Under the pieces are notes generated by a model that did no database searches, had not been told where the DNA came from, and saw nothing but the letters and a program-made list of their open reading frames with translations. A DNA stretch of 64,000 bases from Streptomyces sp. NRRL B-3428 (GTDB taxonomy: Bacteria; Actinomycetota; Actinomycetes; Streptomycetales; Streptomycetaceae): positions 361,622-425,621 of the forward strand of contig JOGW01000005.1 of NCBI GenBank assembly GCA_000721375.1, in the 5' to 3' direction. Shown piece by piece: positions 24,083 through 32,189 of this stretch. The first letter of the stretch is position 1. Each line of letters starts with the position of its first letter. Position numbers and translations under genes: made by a program.

Positions 24083-24685
24083 CTACTGCCCGTCCGCGGC
24101 CTTCGCCGCCGCCTCGACCCGCTCCCGGTGCGCGAGCCACGCCTCTGCCTCGGTGGTGGCGAGATCCGACTTGCCCTCGGCCCAGCCGGCCGATCCGTCG
24201 ATCAGCTCCCGCACGATGTCGGCATGTCCGGCATGCCGGTGCGTATCGGTGAGCACCCGTACGACCAGGTGATGGAGTGTCGTGGCCCGCCGGTGCTCCG
24301 GCCACCACGGCACCTGGCCGATCGCGTCGAGATCGTGCAGGGCGAAGGTCTTGTCGGCATGTGTCCACGCCGCGCGGTAGAGCGCGACGATCTCCTCGCG
24401 TGACTCGTCCGCGGTCGCCCACATGTCCGCGTGCGGGTCGTCGCCGCCCTGTGTGTACCACCAGGCCGGCGGGTTCTCACGGAAGTACGGGCGGTCGAAC
24501 GAGTCGCCGAAGTAGCCCAGTTCGACACCGGCGAGGTGCTTCACCAGGCCGAGCAGGTTGGTGCCCGTGGGCGTCAGCGGCCGACGCGCGTCGTACTCGG
24601 ACAGTCCTTCCAGCTTCCACACGAGGGCGTCCCGAGCGGCCTGCAGATACTCGAGAAGATCTTCCTTGGGTGTCGATGTGCTCAT
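24083..24685 (-). CDS. DinB/DUF664-family protein
   Basis: A 200-residue DinB-superfamily protein. Likely metal-binding histidines are in GLVKHLAGVELGYFGD (about residue 48) and in VLTDTHRHAGHADIVRELID (about 150), the usual H...HxxH set of DUF664 members. It is longer than the relative at 8818-9369 by a Trp-rich insert (PPAWWYTQGGDDPHADMW). The gene is upstream of the macro-domain gene on the same strand and downstream of a TetR gene. Function unknown; mycothiol-dependent chemistry is a family-level possibility. Confidence 0.85.
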   Translation of the reverse strand: MSTSTPKEDLLEYLQAARDALVWKLEGLSEYDARRPLTPTGTNLLGLVKHLAGVELGYFGDSFDRPYFRENPPAWWYTQGGDDPHADMWATADESREEIVALYRAAWTHADKTFALHDLDAIGQVPWWPEHRRATTLHHLVVRVLTDTHRHAGHADIVRELIDGSAGWAEGKSDLATTEAEAWLAHRERVEAAAKAADGQ

Positions 24686-24736
24686 GCGGGAAGTCTCGCA
24701 GTCGCCACTGACAACGGGCCGTGCGGGGCCGCTCGG

Positions 24737-25351
24737 TCAGGCCGGACGGCCGCCGCTCACCGAGGCCCCCCGCGTCAGGAGCAGCAGCGCGTCCACCAGA
24801 TCCTCCGCGGGCGACCCGGTGGCCAGCCGCCGCAGCTGCTGCCCGAAGACCAGCGCCACCGCGGTGCTCGCCATCCGCTCCGCGTCACGTACGCCAAGAC
24901 CCGTCAGGATCCGCGCGGCAAGGCGGTCGTACGCCGCGAAACACTCGGCCGCCGCGGCCCGCAGCCGTTCGTCGCGCCCGGCCTGGACATAGAGCTCGAA
25001 CGGCGCGATATGCCGCGCGTCGAAGGCCGTACCGCCCGCCACCTGCGCCACCATCCGTGCCGCGCCCTCCAGTTCGATGCCCTCGCCCCGGCACTGGTCG
25101 GCGAGCTCGGTGAACCGCCGGGTCTCCACCGAGACGAAATGCAGCAGCGACTCACGCAGCAGATCGTGCTGTGTGGCGAAGTGGTACGTCACCGAGCCGA
25201 GCGAGACCCCGGCCTCCTTGGCGATCCGCCGGTTGGTCAGCGCGGCCACACCGTCGTCGCCGATGATCCGCAGCACCGCGTCGACGATGCTCTGGCGCGT
25301 CGCGGAGGACTTCGCGGCGCCGGTCTGTGCGGGAACGGACGTGCTGCTCAT
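24737..25351 (-). CDS. TetR-family transcriptional repressor
   Basis: A 204-residue TetR-type regulator. The N-terminal HTH (about residues 18-65) reads TRQSIVDAVLRIIGDDGVAA, then RRIAKEAGVSLGSVTYHF, with the conserved Y-H-F of helix 3. The C-terminal ligand domain is helical and ends in a low-complexity tail. It is divergent from the SDR-P450 pair; a perfect 20-bp palindrome centred at 25407 overlaps the SDR promoter, so the protein probably represses that operon and perhaps itself. Ligand unknown, perhaps a fatty acid or P450 substrate. Confidence 0.92.
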   Translation of the reverse strand: MSSTSVPAQTGAAKSSATRQSIVDAVLRIIGDDGVAALTNRRIAKEAGVSLGSVTYHFATQHDLLRESLLHFVSVETRRFTELADQCRGEGIELEGAARMVAQVAGGTAFDARHIAPFELYVQAGRDERLRAAAAECFAAYDRLAARILTGLGVRDAERMASTAVALVFGQQLRRLATGSPAEDLVDALLLLTRGASVSGGRPA

Positions 25352-25372
25352 ACGGCCATCCTCCCATCTCCC

Positions 25373-25401
25373 TTACGACAGGCCACGGTTGTCGCTACTG
25401 T
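25373..25401 (+). promoter_or_regulatory. Candidate promoter TTACGA-N17-TACTGT for the SDR-P450 operon
   Basis: TTACGA (25373-25378) and TACTGT (25396-25401) are 17 bp apart. The -10 overlaps the palindromic operator by 4 bp. An SD (GAAGGG) precedes ATG 25438. Confidence 0.5.
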
Positions 25402-25417
25402 TCGTTCGAACGAACAG
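25398..25417. promoter_or_regulatory. TetR operator: perfect 20-bp palindrome
   Basis: CTGTTCGTTCGAACGAACAG is a perfect palindrome between the TetR gene and the SDR gene, overlapping the SDR -10 element. Position, symmetry and length fit a TetR-family operator. Confidence 0.85.
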
Positions 25418-25437
25418 AATCCGTGAAGGGTACTCAT

Positions 25438-26229
25438 ATGCGTATCGCCGGTTCCACCGTTGTGCTGACCGGCGTGACCGGAGGTCTCGGTCTGGCGACG
25501 GCGCGCCGACTCGCCGCCGACGGCGCCGAGTTGATCGTCAGCGGCCGGCGCGCCGACGCCCTCGAAGAGGTTGCGAAGGAGCTGGGTGCCCGGGCGGTCG
25601 TCGCCGATCTCGCCGTGGCGGAGGATGTGGACCGGCTCGCCGAGGAGTGCGCCGAGGCCGATGTGCTGATCGCGAACGCGGCGCTGCCGTCCAGCGGCGA
25701 TGTGCTCGACTACACCCCCGAACAGATCGACCGCGCCCTGGCGGTGAACCTGCGCGCGCCCATCATGCTGGCCCGCCGGATGGCCCCGCGGATGGTCGAG
25801 GCGGGCCGCGGCCACATCGTGTTCGTGGGGTCACTCTCCGGGAAGGCCACCAGCCGTTCCGCTTCTCTCTACAGCGCCACCAAGTTCGGTCTGCGCGGCT
25901 TCGCCCTGAGCCTGCGCCAGGATCTGCACGGCACCGGCGTCGGGGTCTCGCTCGTCCAGCCCGGGTTCGTCCGTGACGCGGGGATGTTCGCCGACACGGG
26001 AGCGCCCGCGCCGGGCGGTGTCCGTACGGTCGGGCCCGACCAGGTGGTGGCGGCCGTGATCAGGGCGGTCGAGCAGAACCGGGCCGAAATCAACGTGGCA
26101 CCCGTGGAGTTGAAGGCGCTGACCGCCGTGGCGGGCCAGTTCCCCGCGCTCGCCGAACGGGTGCAGCGCCGCTCGGGCGCGCACCGCGATGTCGTCAAGA
26201 TCGTCGACGCCCAGCAGAACAAGCGCTGA
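25438..26229 (+). CDS. Short-chain dehydrogenase/reductase
   Basis: A 263-residue SDR. The cofactor motif TGVTGGLGLATARRL (TGxxxGxG) is at residues 11-25, NAALPSSG matches the NAG motif, and the catalytic triad is S (FVGSLSGK), Y and K (LYSATKFGL). The basic R-R after the strand (SGRRADAL) favours NADP. Start ATG 25438 has GAAGGG 8 nt upstream. It is followed after 21 bp by the P450 gene, so both probably form an operon under the TetR repressor. Likely oxidises or reduces the P450 substrate or product; identity unknown. Confidence 0.9.
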   Translation: MRIAGSTVVLTGVTGGLGLATARRLAADGAELIVSGRRADALEEVAKELGARAVVADLAVAEDVDRLAEECAEADVLIANAALPSSGDVLDYTPEQIDRALAVNLRAPIMLARRMAPRMVEAGRGHIVFVGSLSGKATSRSASLYSATKFGLRGFALSLRQDLHGTGVGVSLVQPGFVRDAGMFADTGAPAPGGVRTVGPDQVVAAVIRAVEQNRAEINVAPVELKALTAVAGQFPALAERVQRRSGAHRDVVKIVDAQQNKR

Positions 26230-26250
26230 GACCCGAGGAGGGCGACACCC

Positions 26251-27642
26251 GTGGACACCCGACTGATCCCGCACCCGCCCCGCCGCGTGCCCGTGCTCGG
26301 CGACATCCTGGGCGTCTCGCCGCGCACTCCTGTCCAGGACTCCGTCCGGATCGCCCGTGAGTTGGGCGCGCCCCTGTTCGTACGGAAGATATTCGACAAG
26401 GAGATCGTCTTCGTCTGCGGTGCGGGACCCGCCGCCGACCTCTCGGACGAGAAGCGCTTCGGCAAGCACGTGGGCCTCGGTATCGAGGCGCTGCGCAACC
26501 TCGGCGGTGACGGCCTGTTCACCGCGTACAGCGACGAGCCCAACTGGCAGGCCGCGCACGACATCCTCGCCCCCGCCTTCACCCAGTCCGCGATGCGCGC
26601 CTACCACCCGGTCATGCGGGACATGGCCCATCGGCTGCTCACGCACTGGGATGGGGCCGAGGCCCCGGTGGACGTGGCCGCCGACATGACCAAGCTGACC
26701 CTGGAGACCATCGCCCGCACGGGATTCGGCTACGACTTCGGATCCTTCGGCCGCAGCACCCCGCATCCCTTCGTCACGGCGATGACCGGCGCCCTGCGCC
26801 ACGCCCAGCGGCAGACCGTCCGCCTCCCAGGCGTGGGCAACCTGCTCGCCCGGGGCGCGGACCACCGCAACGCCGAGCGGCTCACGTATCTCACCGAGAT
26901 CATCGACGACGTGATCCGGGCCCGCCGCGCGGCCGATGACGAACGCACCGACGATCTCCTGGGCCTGATGCTGCACACCCGCCACCCCGAGACCGGCCGC
27001 CCCCTCGACGAGGTCAACATCCGCAACCAGGTGATCACTTTCCTGGTCGCCGGCCACGAGACCACCTCCGGTGCCCTCTCCTTCGCTCTTCACTACATGG
27101 CCCGTGACCCGCGGATCCTCGCCCGGGCCCGCGCCGAGGCGGACGCCCTGTGGGGAGTGCCCGGCGACCTGCCGCCCGAGCCGGCCTTCGAGCAGATCCC
27201 GAAACTCCGCTACATCCGCCGCGTACTCGACGAAGCCCTGCGCCTGTGGCCGACGGCTCCCGCGTACGGGCGCCAAGCGCGCGAGGACACCGTCCTCGAC
27301 GGCAAGTACGCGATGCGCAAGGGGGATTGGGCCCTGGTCCTGCTCCCGGCCCTGCACCGGGACCCCACGGTCTGGGGCCCGGACCCCGAGACCTTCGACC
27401 CGGACCGTTTCGCACCGGGCGCCGTCAAGTCCCGCCCGGCCCACACCTACAAGCCGTGGGGTACGGGCGCGCGTGCCTGTATCGGCCGGCAGTTCGCGCT
27501 GCACGAGGCGATCCTCGTCCTCGGACTCCTCGTGCACCGCTACGACTTGAGCCCGGACCCGTCCTACGAACTGAAGGTCACCGAACTGCTCACGATGAAG
27601 CCCGAGGGCTTCGAACTCGAGGTAAGGCGCCGCACGGTGTGA
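26251..27642 (+). CDS. Cytochrome P450, CYP102-type haem domain without reductase (CYP102B-like)
   Basis: A 463-residue P450. I-helix AGHETT (267-272), ExxR at E328/R331, and the haem loop PWGTGARACIGRQF with Cys410. The sequence follows the Bacillus P450 BM3 haem domain closely: GDGLFTAYSDEPNWQAAHDI, PHPFVTAMTGAL, FALHEAILVLGLL. Unlike BM3 it ends after the haem domain, as CYP102B1 of S. coelicolor does, so it needs separate redox partners; none is adjacent. The residue matching BM3 Phe393, which tunes haem potential, is Trp403. Fatty-acid hydroxylation is the likely activity. It is co-transcribed with the SDR and converges end to end with the next gene. Confidence 0.92.
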   Translation: MDTRLIPHPPRRVPVLGDILGVSPRTPVQDSVRIARELGAPLFVRKIFDKEIVFVCGAGPAADLSDEKRFGKHVGLGIEALRNLGGDGLFTAYSDEPNWQAAHDILAPAFTQSAMRAYHPVMRDMAHRLLTHWDGAEAPVDVAADMTKLTLETIARTGFGYDFGSFGRSTPHPFVTAMTGALRHAQRQTVRLPGVGNLLARGADHRNAERLTYLTEIIDDVIRARRAADDERTDDLLGLMLHTRHPETGRPLDEVNIRNQVITFLVAGHETTSGALSFALHYMARDPRILARARAEADALWGVPGDLPPEPAFEQIPKLRYIRRVLDEALRLWPTAPAYGRQAREDTVLDGKYAMRKGDWALVLLPALHRDPTVWGPDPETFDPDRFAPGAVKSRPAHTYKPWGTGARACIGRQFALHEAILVLGLLVHRYDLSPDPSYELKVTELLTMKPEGFELEVRRRTV

Positions 27643-28098
27643 TCACACGGGTAGCGCGCCGAGCTGCCGCAGCTGCCCGAGGACATCGACGGCACCCCAG
27701 ATCTCCACGATCCGGCCGCTGTCACCGAAGCGCAGCACGAACATCTCGTCGTACGTGACGGACCGCCCCGTCGGGGCAAGACCCCGGTACTCGCCCAGAT
27801 GCGTCCCGGTCACCTTGTTCCGCGCGACGACCTTGTCGCCCTCGGCGATGAGGTCCTGGATGTGCACCTGGATATCGGGGAATGCGCGCAGCAGCGTCGG
27901 CCACACCTGACGGAACACCTCGAAGTCGGGCAGGTCCGTCGGCACGGGCGTGTGAAAGACGACGTCGGCGTCGACGTACTGATGAATCGCCTTGTCGATG
28001 ACCTCGGCATCCCCGCTGTTCACCACGTCGTGGAACCGGCGAAAGGCTTCCTTGTTGTGCGCTGAAGGGTTTTGGCTCCGGGCTGCGTCGTGGGACAT
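27643..28098 (-). CDS. SnoaL-like / ester-cyclase-type NTF2-fold protein
   Basis: A 151-residue NTF2-like protein of the SnoaL-like polyketide cyclase/steroid-isomerase superfamily. Features: NKEAFRRFHDVVNSGDAEVI at the N-terminus, then HTPVPTDLPDFEVFRQVWP, FPDIQVHIQDLIAEGDKVV, TGTHLGEYRGLAPTGRSV and the final IVEIWGAVD. Such proteins may be cyclases, isomerases or mere binding proteins. Start ATG 28098 has GGAG upstream. Its stop directly abuts the P450 stop, the two forming a TGATCA palindrome. Function not known. Confidence 0.82.
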   Translation of the reverse strand: MSHDAARSQNPSAHNKEAFRRFHDVVNSGDAEVIDKAIHQYVDADVVFHTPVPTDLPDFEVFRQVWPTLLRAFPDIQVHIQDLIAEGDKVVARNKVTGTHLGEYRGLAPTGRSVTYDEMFVLRFGDSGRIVEIWGAVDVLGQLRQLGALPV

Positions 28099-28194
28099 GA
28101 GAAGAACTCCTCTCCTCGCTCGTTGTGATGTGTGTCGTTCCTGGGACGAGGCCCGGGGGCACGCTGTGACATCGCTCGGCGCGGCCGTACCGGC

Positions 28195-28200
28195 TAGCCT
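28195..28200 (+). promoter_or_regulatory. -10 element TAGCCT of a leaderless gene
   Basis: TAGCCT is followed by 6 nt and the ATG at 28207; no Shine-Dalgarno sequence is present. Confidence 0.5.
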
Positions 28201-28206
28201 CCCCGC

Positions 28207-28725
28207 ATGACCACCGTCACCGTGGACATCCGCAAGTACGACGGCCGCCTCAGCGCCCGCTGGAGGGCGCGGTTGCTCGGCGCGGATGCGCACGGCAGCT
28301 GGCTCGCGACCGCGCAGGGTGTACCCGTGGAGTCCGCGAGCGGCGGGTGGATCACGCGATTTCCGTACGTGATGGTGGTGCCCCCTGACGCCTGGTGGAC
28401 GGCCACGTTCTGCCGGCCGCCCGGGCCCGAGATCTACTGCGACGTGTGCACTCCCGCCCGCTGGACGGCCGACGGTGCGGAGCTCCACCTGGTCGATCTG
28501 GACCTCGATGTCGTACGGCCGCACGGCGCACCGCCCCATGTCGAGGACGAGGAGGAGTTCGCCGAGCACCAGGCGTCGTTCGGGTATCCCGAGGAACTGG
28601 TGAACCGGGCGCGCAGCACATGCGCCTGGCTGCGGGACGTGGTGCGCCGTGACGTCGGAGTGGAGCCGTTCTCCAGCACGTATCGCGGCTGGCTGGCCCG
28701 CGCGGACGGCCCGGACGGTGCCTGA
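28207..28725 (+). CDS. DUF402 / FomD-like protein
   Basis: A 172-residue protein with the DUF402 fold known from FomD and ribonuclease-linked phosphatase domains, some of which hydrolyse nucleoside diphosphates. The fold is recognised from EIYCDVCTPARWTADGAELH, then LVDLDLDVVRPHG and DEEEFAEHQASFGYPEELVN, where acidic residues bind metal. Start ATG 28207 is leaderless. It is followed 12 bp downstream by the nitrilase-family gene, so they may share a transcript. Substrate unknown. Confidence 0.8.
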   Translation: MTTVTVDIRKYDGRLSARWRARLLGADAHGSWLATAQGVPVESASGGWITRFPYVMVVPPDAWWTATFCRPPGPEIYCDVCTPARWTADGAELHLVDLDLDVVRPHGAPPHVEDEEEFAEHQASFGYPEELVNRARSTCAWLRDVVRRDVGVEPFSSTYRGWLARADGPDGA

Positions 28726-28737
28726 GATCCTGATCCG

Positions 28738-29463
28738 ATGAAGATCGCTGCCGCCCAGTTCACCTGCGTCCCCGCGGACGTTCCTGCCAACGTCCGCCGG
28801 ATGGCCGATCTGGCCGGACAGGCCAAGGCCCAAGGCGCCGCACTGGTCGTCTTCCCCGAACTGGCGCTCACCGGATACGAGTTGGACGCCATCCGCAGCG
28901 ATCCCACGCTGTGGACCCGGCACGACGATCCCCGTCTGGAGGCAGTGCGCACCAGCGGCATCGCCACCGTCGTGAACTGCGCCGCTCCCGGCGACGGTCA
29001 GCGCCCCGCGATCGACACGTTCGTGTTCGGGCCGGACGGCGCGCTGCTCACCACGTATCGCAAGCAGCACCTCTTCGAGCACGAGCAAGAGGTGTTCACC
29101 GCCGGGCGCGTCGACGGCCGCTTCGTGTACGGGGGAGCTCGGTTCGCGCTCGCGACCTGCTACGACAACCACTTCGACGCGCTGATCGACCGCGCGCGCG
29201 TCGACGGCTGCCAAGTCCACCTGGCCAGTTCGCTGTACGGCACGGGCGAGGGCCTGAAGGAGCGGGCCACGGTGTACCCAGGGATCGCGCGCAGCGCCGG
29301 ACTGCATGTCGTGCTCGCCAACCATGTCGGCGCCGCAGGACCCTGGACCGCCTGCGGTCGCTCGGCCGTGTGGGCGCCTGGCGGTGAGGTGCTCGCGGAG
29401 GCGGACGACCGTACGGCGATGGTGATCGGCGCCGAGGTAAGGCCCGCGAGATCAGCGGAGTGA
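28738..29463 (+). CDS. Carbon-nitrogen hydrolase (nitrilase superfamily)
   Basis: A 241-residue amidase/nitrilase superfamily member. The Glu-Lys-Cys triad is visible: PELALTGYEL (Glu41), YRKQHLFEHE (Lys near 107) and LATCYDNHF (Cys near 141). It matches the carbon-nitrogen hydrolase group in which amides, not nitriles, are the usual substrates. Start ATG 28738 lies 12 bp after the FomD-like stop; GATCCT 6 nt upstream could be a weak -10 of its own. Length is slightly short for the family, but the active-site order is complete. Confidence 0.87.
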   Translation: MKIAAAQFTCVPADVPANVRRMADLAGQAKAQGAALVVFPELALTGYELDAIRSDPTLWTRHDDPRLEAVRTSGIATVVNCAAPGDGQRPAIDTFVFGPDGALLTTYRKQHLFEHEQEVFTAGRVDGRFVYGGARFALATCYDNHFDALIDRARVDGCQVHLASSLYGTGEGLKERATVYPGIARSAGLHVVLANHVGAAGPWTACGRSAVWAPGGEVLAEADDRTAMVIGAEVRPARSAE

Positions 29464-29473
29464 GCCCCGCAGG

Positions 29474-29578
29474 GGGTTCGTCGCCACCCTGGTGCAGATG
29501 GCCCGCGGCAAGGGCGTTTCCGGCTACTACCGTGACGGCGCCAACCGCCTGCCCGCCGTGCACTGGCGGTCGACTGAC
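29474..29578 (+). pseudogene. Remnant of an NAD(P)-dependent SDR/epimerase C-terminal region
   Basis: One frame encodes GFVATLVQMARGKGVSGYYR then DGANRLPAVHWRSTD. This matches the conserved late segment of extended SDR proteins of Streptomyces (of the form GF-x-L-x-x-A-R-x-K-G-V-S-G-Y-x-G-D-G-x-N-R-W-P-A-V-H-R). No start, Rossmann motif or continuation is present, so it is a decayed fragment of about 35 codons. The rest of this 280-bp gap holds one hairpin and no gene. Confidence 0.7.
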
Positions 29579-29684
29579 GGCACCTCGCTGTTCGTTTTTG
29601 TTCACTTGCGTGCCAACCGGACCGTAAACCCCATGAGTTCCCTCAGGATTCACCCGTCGTCCTGCGTCGGCCCACACAATGCAA

Positions 29685-29713
29685 GCGGTCCGCGCCGCGA
29701 CGGCGCGGACCGC
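29685..29713. terminator. 12-bp hairpin upstream of the EEP gene
   Basis: GCGGTCCGCGCC (29685-29696), 5-nt loop, perfect complement 29702-29713. It may terminate upstream transcription (nitrilase gene) or lie in the leader of the next gene. Confidence 0.6.
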
Positions 29714-29743
29714 ATGTACGTGTGTTGCTGATGGAGGTCACCC

Positions 29744-30823
29744 ATGGTCAGGCGTCGTGAACTACTCGGAATGGCAGGCGCCGTCGTCGGCGCCGGACTC
29801 GTCGGCGCCCCTGCGGCCGAGGCGGGCGAGCCGCGGCCCGCGCGGCGGAGCCTGAAGGTCATGCAGTTCAACATCTGGCTCGGCGGCAGCAGGGTCGCGG
29901 GCGGCCGCGCAGGCATCGCCGACACCATTGCCGAAGTCCGCCCGGACGTCGTTCTGCTGAGCGAGTCCAACCCCCAGCGGGTCGCCGATCTCCTGGCGGA
30001 CCTCGCCGAGCGCGGACTCACCTTCTATGACAACGCCAACCCGTCCGACCCCGCGGTGATCTCCCGCTATCCGATCGTCGACCGGGCGTCCTTCCGCTCA
30101 TGGTCGAAGGCCGTGATATCCGTCGACGGCACCGAAGTGGCCGTCTACTCAGGCCATTTGAACTACACCTACTACGTCAACTACCTGCCGCGCGGCTACG
30201 GCGGCGGCACCCCCGCGCCGCTGGAGACCTCCGAGTACGGCTGGGACGAGATCCCCACCGGGCCGATCACGGACGTCGACCTGATCATGCGGCTCAACGA
30301 GGCCTCAGGCCGTACGGCGGTCACGAAGACCATGCTCGCCGACGCGGAGGCCGAGCGCGGCCGTGGTCGACTCGTCATCCTGGGCGGCGACTTCAACGAG
30401 CCGTCGTTCCGCGACTGGGGTCACCGCACTCGCGATCTCTTCGACCACAACGGCACGGTGGTCGAGTGGTCGACGGCGAAGGCGATCGAGGACGCCGGCT
30501 TCCGCGATACCTACCGCCAGATCCACCCGGACCCGGTCCGCACCCCCGGCTTCACCTGGCCGAGCGACAACGCCGGTGCGGAGACTGGTCAGTTGACCTG
30601 GGCGCCGAAGGCCGACGAGCGTGACCGTATCGACTTCGTCTACTACCACCCGGACAGTCGCATCCACCTGGTCGACAGCGTCATCGTCGGCCCGTCCACG
30701 TCCATCGTGCGCAACGAACGCGTCGAGGAGTCGGGCCGTGACCCGTTCATCGAGCCGACCTGGACGTGGCCGAGCGACCACAAGGCGGTCCTCAGCACGT
30801 TCCGTCTGAACCGCCACGCCTGA
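29744..30823 (+). CDS. Exported endonuclease/exonuclease/phosphatase (EEP) family protein
   Basis: A 359-residue exported hydrolase. A Tat-type leader (RRRELLGMAG, AAEAGEP cleavage region) precedes the EEP domain. Metal and catalytic residues are in VMQFNIWLG (Asn), VLLSES (Glu), SGHLNYTYYV, ILGGDFNEPS (Asp/Asn), DRIDFVYYH and WPSDHKAVLSTF (Asp-His). The presence of an RNase-like or phospholipase-like activity cannot be separated: the family includes DNases, phosphatases and sphingomyelinases. The gene is followed by a strong hairpin and is probably monocistronic. Confidence 0.87.
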   Translation: MVRRRELLGMAGAVVGAGLVGAPAAEAGEPRPARRSLKVMQFNIWLGGSRVAGGRAGIADTIAEVRPDVVLLSESNPQRVADLLADLAERGLTFYDNANPSDPAVISRYPIVDRASFRSWSKAVISVDGTEVAVYSGHLNYTYYVNYLPRGYGGGTPAPLETSEYGWDEIPTGPITDVDLIMRLNEASGRTAVTKTMLADAEAERGRGRLVILGGDFNEPSFRDWGHRTRDLFDHNGTVVEWSTAKAIEDAGFRDTYRQIHPDPVRTPGFTWPSDNAGAETGQLTWAPKADERDRIDFVYYHPDSRIHLVDSVIVGPSTSIVRNERVEESGRDPFIEPTWTWPSDHKAVLSTFRLNRHA

Positions 30824-30835
30824 GCCGGAGTGTGA

Positions 30836-30871
30836 GCGTCCGGTGCCGCTTCGGTGAGCGGTGCCGGACGC
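30836..30871 (+). terminator. Hairpin after the EEP gene
   Basis: A 15-bp stem (30836-30850 with 30857-30871, 6-nt loop) in which two G-T pairs replace Watson-Crick pairs; both arms also contain the same CGGTGCCG octamer. It lies 13 bp after the stop and between convergent genes. Confidence 0.75.
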
Positions 30872-30893
30872 GCGTCGTGGACCGTTGTACCCG

Positions 30894-32120
30894 TCACGTA
30901 GCCGCCGCAAGCTCCGCCAACCGTTCCGACCAGCTGCCCTTCGCCACACCGAGCGCATGTTCCGCGAGCCGCAGCAGTTGGATGTCGCTGGTGCCGGCGG
31001 GGGCGAAGATGTGGTGGGCGTCGCGGAGGTAGCGCTCGATGGGGCGGTCGGTGAAGAGACCCGATGCCGCGTGGATCTCCATCGCGGTGCGCGCCGAGTC
31101 CAGCGTCGACTCCACGTTCACCACCTTGGCGTTCATCAACTCCGCGTCGCACGACCGGCCTTGGTCGAGCAGATGCACCGCGTGATAGGCGGCGAGGCGG
31201 GCCGTCATCAGGCGTGACTGCATCTGGCCCAGCTTGATCTTGATGTTGGGCAGGGCGTGCAGAGGCTTGCCGTAACGGTGGCGTTCCGTGCAGAAGCGAG
31301 TGGTCTCCTCGAGGAGCGCCTGATGGATACCGAGGGAGACGGCGGTCAGGTTGGCCCGCCCGTACAGCGTGCTGGAGGAGTACGCGACGGCCAGCCCGTC
31401 GCCCTCCTCGCCGAGGCGATTGGCCGCCGGGACCCGGCAGTTGTCGAAGAGCAGCTCGCCGAAGCTGAAACCGTGCAGACCCATCGTGGGCTGCTCGGCG
31501 GTCGTGGAGCAGCCGGGCCGGTCGGCCTCGACGAGGAAGGCGGTCAGCCCGCCGGAGCCCGGTCCGGTGCGCACCACCACACCGTGCAGGTCGCCGACAT
31601 GACTGTTGCCGACGTACACTTTCTGGCCGTTGAGGACGTAGTCGTCCCCGTCGCGCACCGCGGTCGCGGCCATCCCCAGGACATGCCCGCCGGATTCGTA
31701 CTCGGTGACGGCGATGGTGGGCAAACAGTGGCCCGCCGCTATGGCGGGCAGCCAGGTTCTCTTCTGGACATCGTTGCCGTAGTGCAGGATCTTTGCGACC
31801 CCGAGCTGCGAGGCCTGTGCCATCGCGCCCATGGCGCCGCTGACACGGGAGAGTTCCTCTATGACGATGGTCTTCGCCAGATGCCCGGCGCCCATCCCGC
31901 CGTACGCACCGGGGATGGTCGCGCCGATCCAGCCCTGCCGGGCGATCATGCGCGACAGGCCGTACTGGACGGTGCGGGCGTTCTCCATGGCGGCTATGCG
32001 GGGCCGTATCTCCCGCTCGGCGAAACCACGTACGTCCTCGCGGAGTTGATCGTGACGTGCGCTGGTGAAGTAGCCGCCCATGACCGGGCCCGCAGGTAAC
32101 CGAGCTTGCGTCAGTATCAA
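30894..32120 (-). CDS. Acyl-CoA dehydrogenase-like flavoprotein lacking the usual catalytic glutamate
   Basis: A protein of about 408 residues with the acyl-CoA dehydrogenase fold: IGATIPGAYGGMGAGHLAKT, IAVTEYESGG, VLNGQKVYVGNSHVGD, YGRANLTAVSLGIHQALL and ERHRYGKPLHAL are family landmarks. The C-terminal loop reads IFAPAGTSDIQ where most members have E-G-T with the catalytic base, and the alternative base position near LYGRANL is also not Glu. It may therefore bind CoA or carrier-protein substrates without classic dehydrogenation. Start: TTG 32120 (GGGAG 5 nt upstream) or ATG 32081. It stands alone, preceded by a 12-bp repeat array. Confidence 0.8.
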   Translation of the reverse strand: MILTQARLPAGPVMGGYFTSARHDQLREDVRGFAEREIRPRIAAMENARTVQYGLSRMIARQGWIGATIPGAYGGMGAGHLAKTIVIEELSRVSGAMGAMAQASQLGVAKILHYGNDVQKRTWLPAIAAGHCLPTIAVTEYESGGHVLGMAATAVRDGDDYVLNGQKVYVGNSHVGDLHGVVVRTGPGSGGLTAFLVEADRPGCSTTAEQPTMGLHGFSFGELLFDNCRVPAANRLGEEGDGLAVAYSSSTLYGRANLTAVSLGIHQALLEETTRFCTERHRYGKPLHALPNIKIKLGQMQSRLMTARLAAYHAVHLLDQGRSCDAELMNAKVVNVESTLDSARTAMEIHAASGLFTDRPIERYLRDAHHIFAPAGTSDIQLLRLAEHALGVAKGSWSERLAELAAAT

Positions 32121-32189
32121 CAGAACTCCCGTGAATGCAAAGGAAATTGACACACTGTCGCAGTCATGGTGAAGGCGCGTTCGTACATC

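Noticed and set aside
27637..27648. 12-bp palindrome GTGTGATCACAC between P450 and SnoaL-like genes
   Set aside because: Formed by the two abutting convergent stop codons; likely coincidence, no promoter nearby.
25438..32120. Possible biosynthetic gene cluster (P450, SnoaL-like, ACAD-like, LLM oxidoreductase)
   Set aside because: No polyketide synthase, peptide synthetase, terpene synthase or other core enzyme in the window; genes are on mixed strands with separate promoters.
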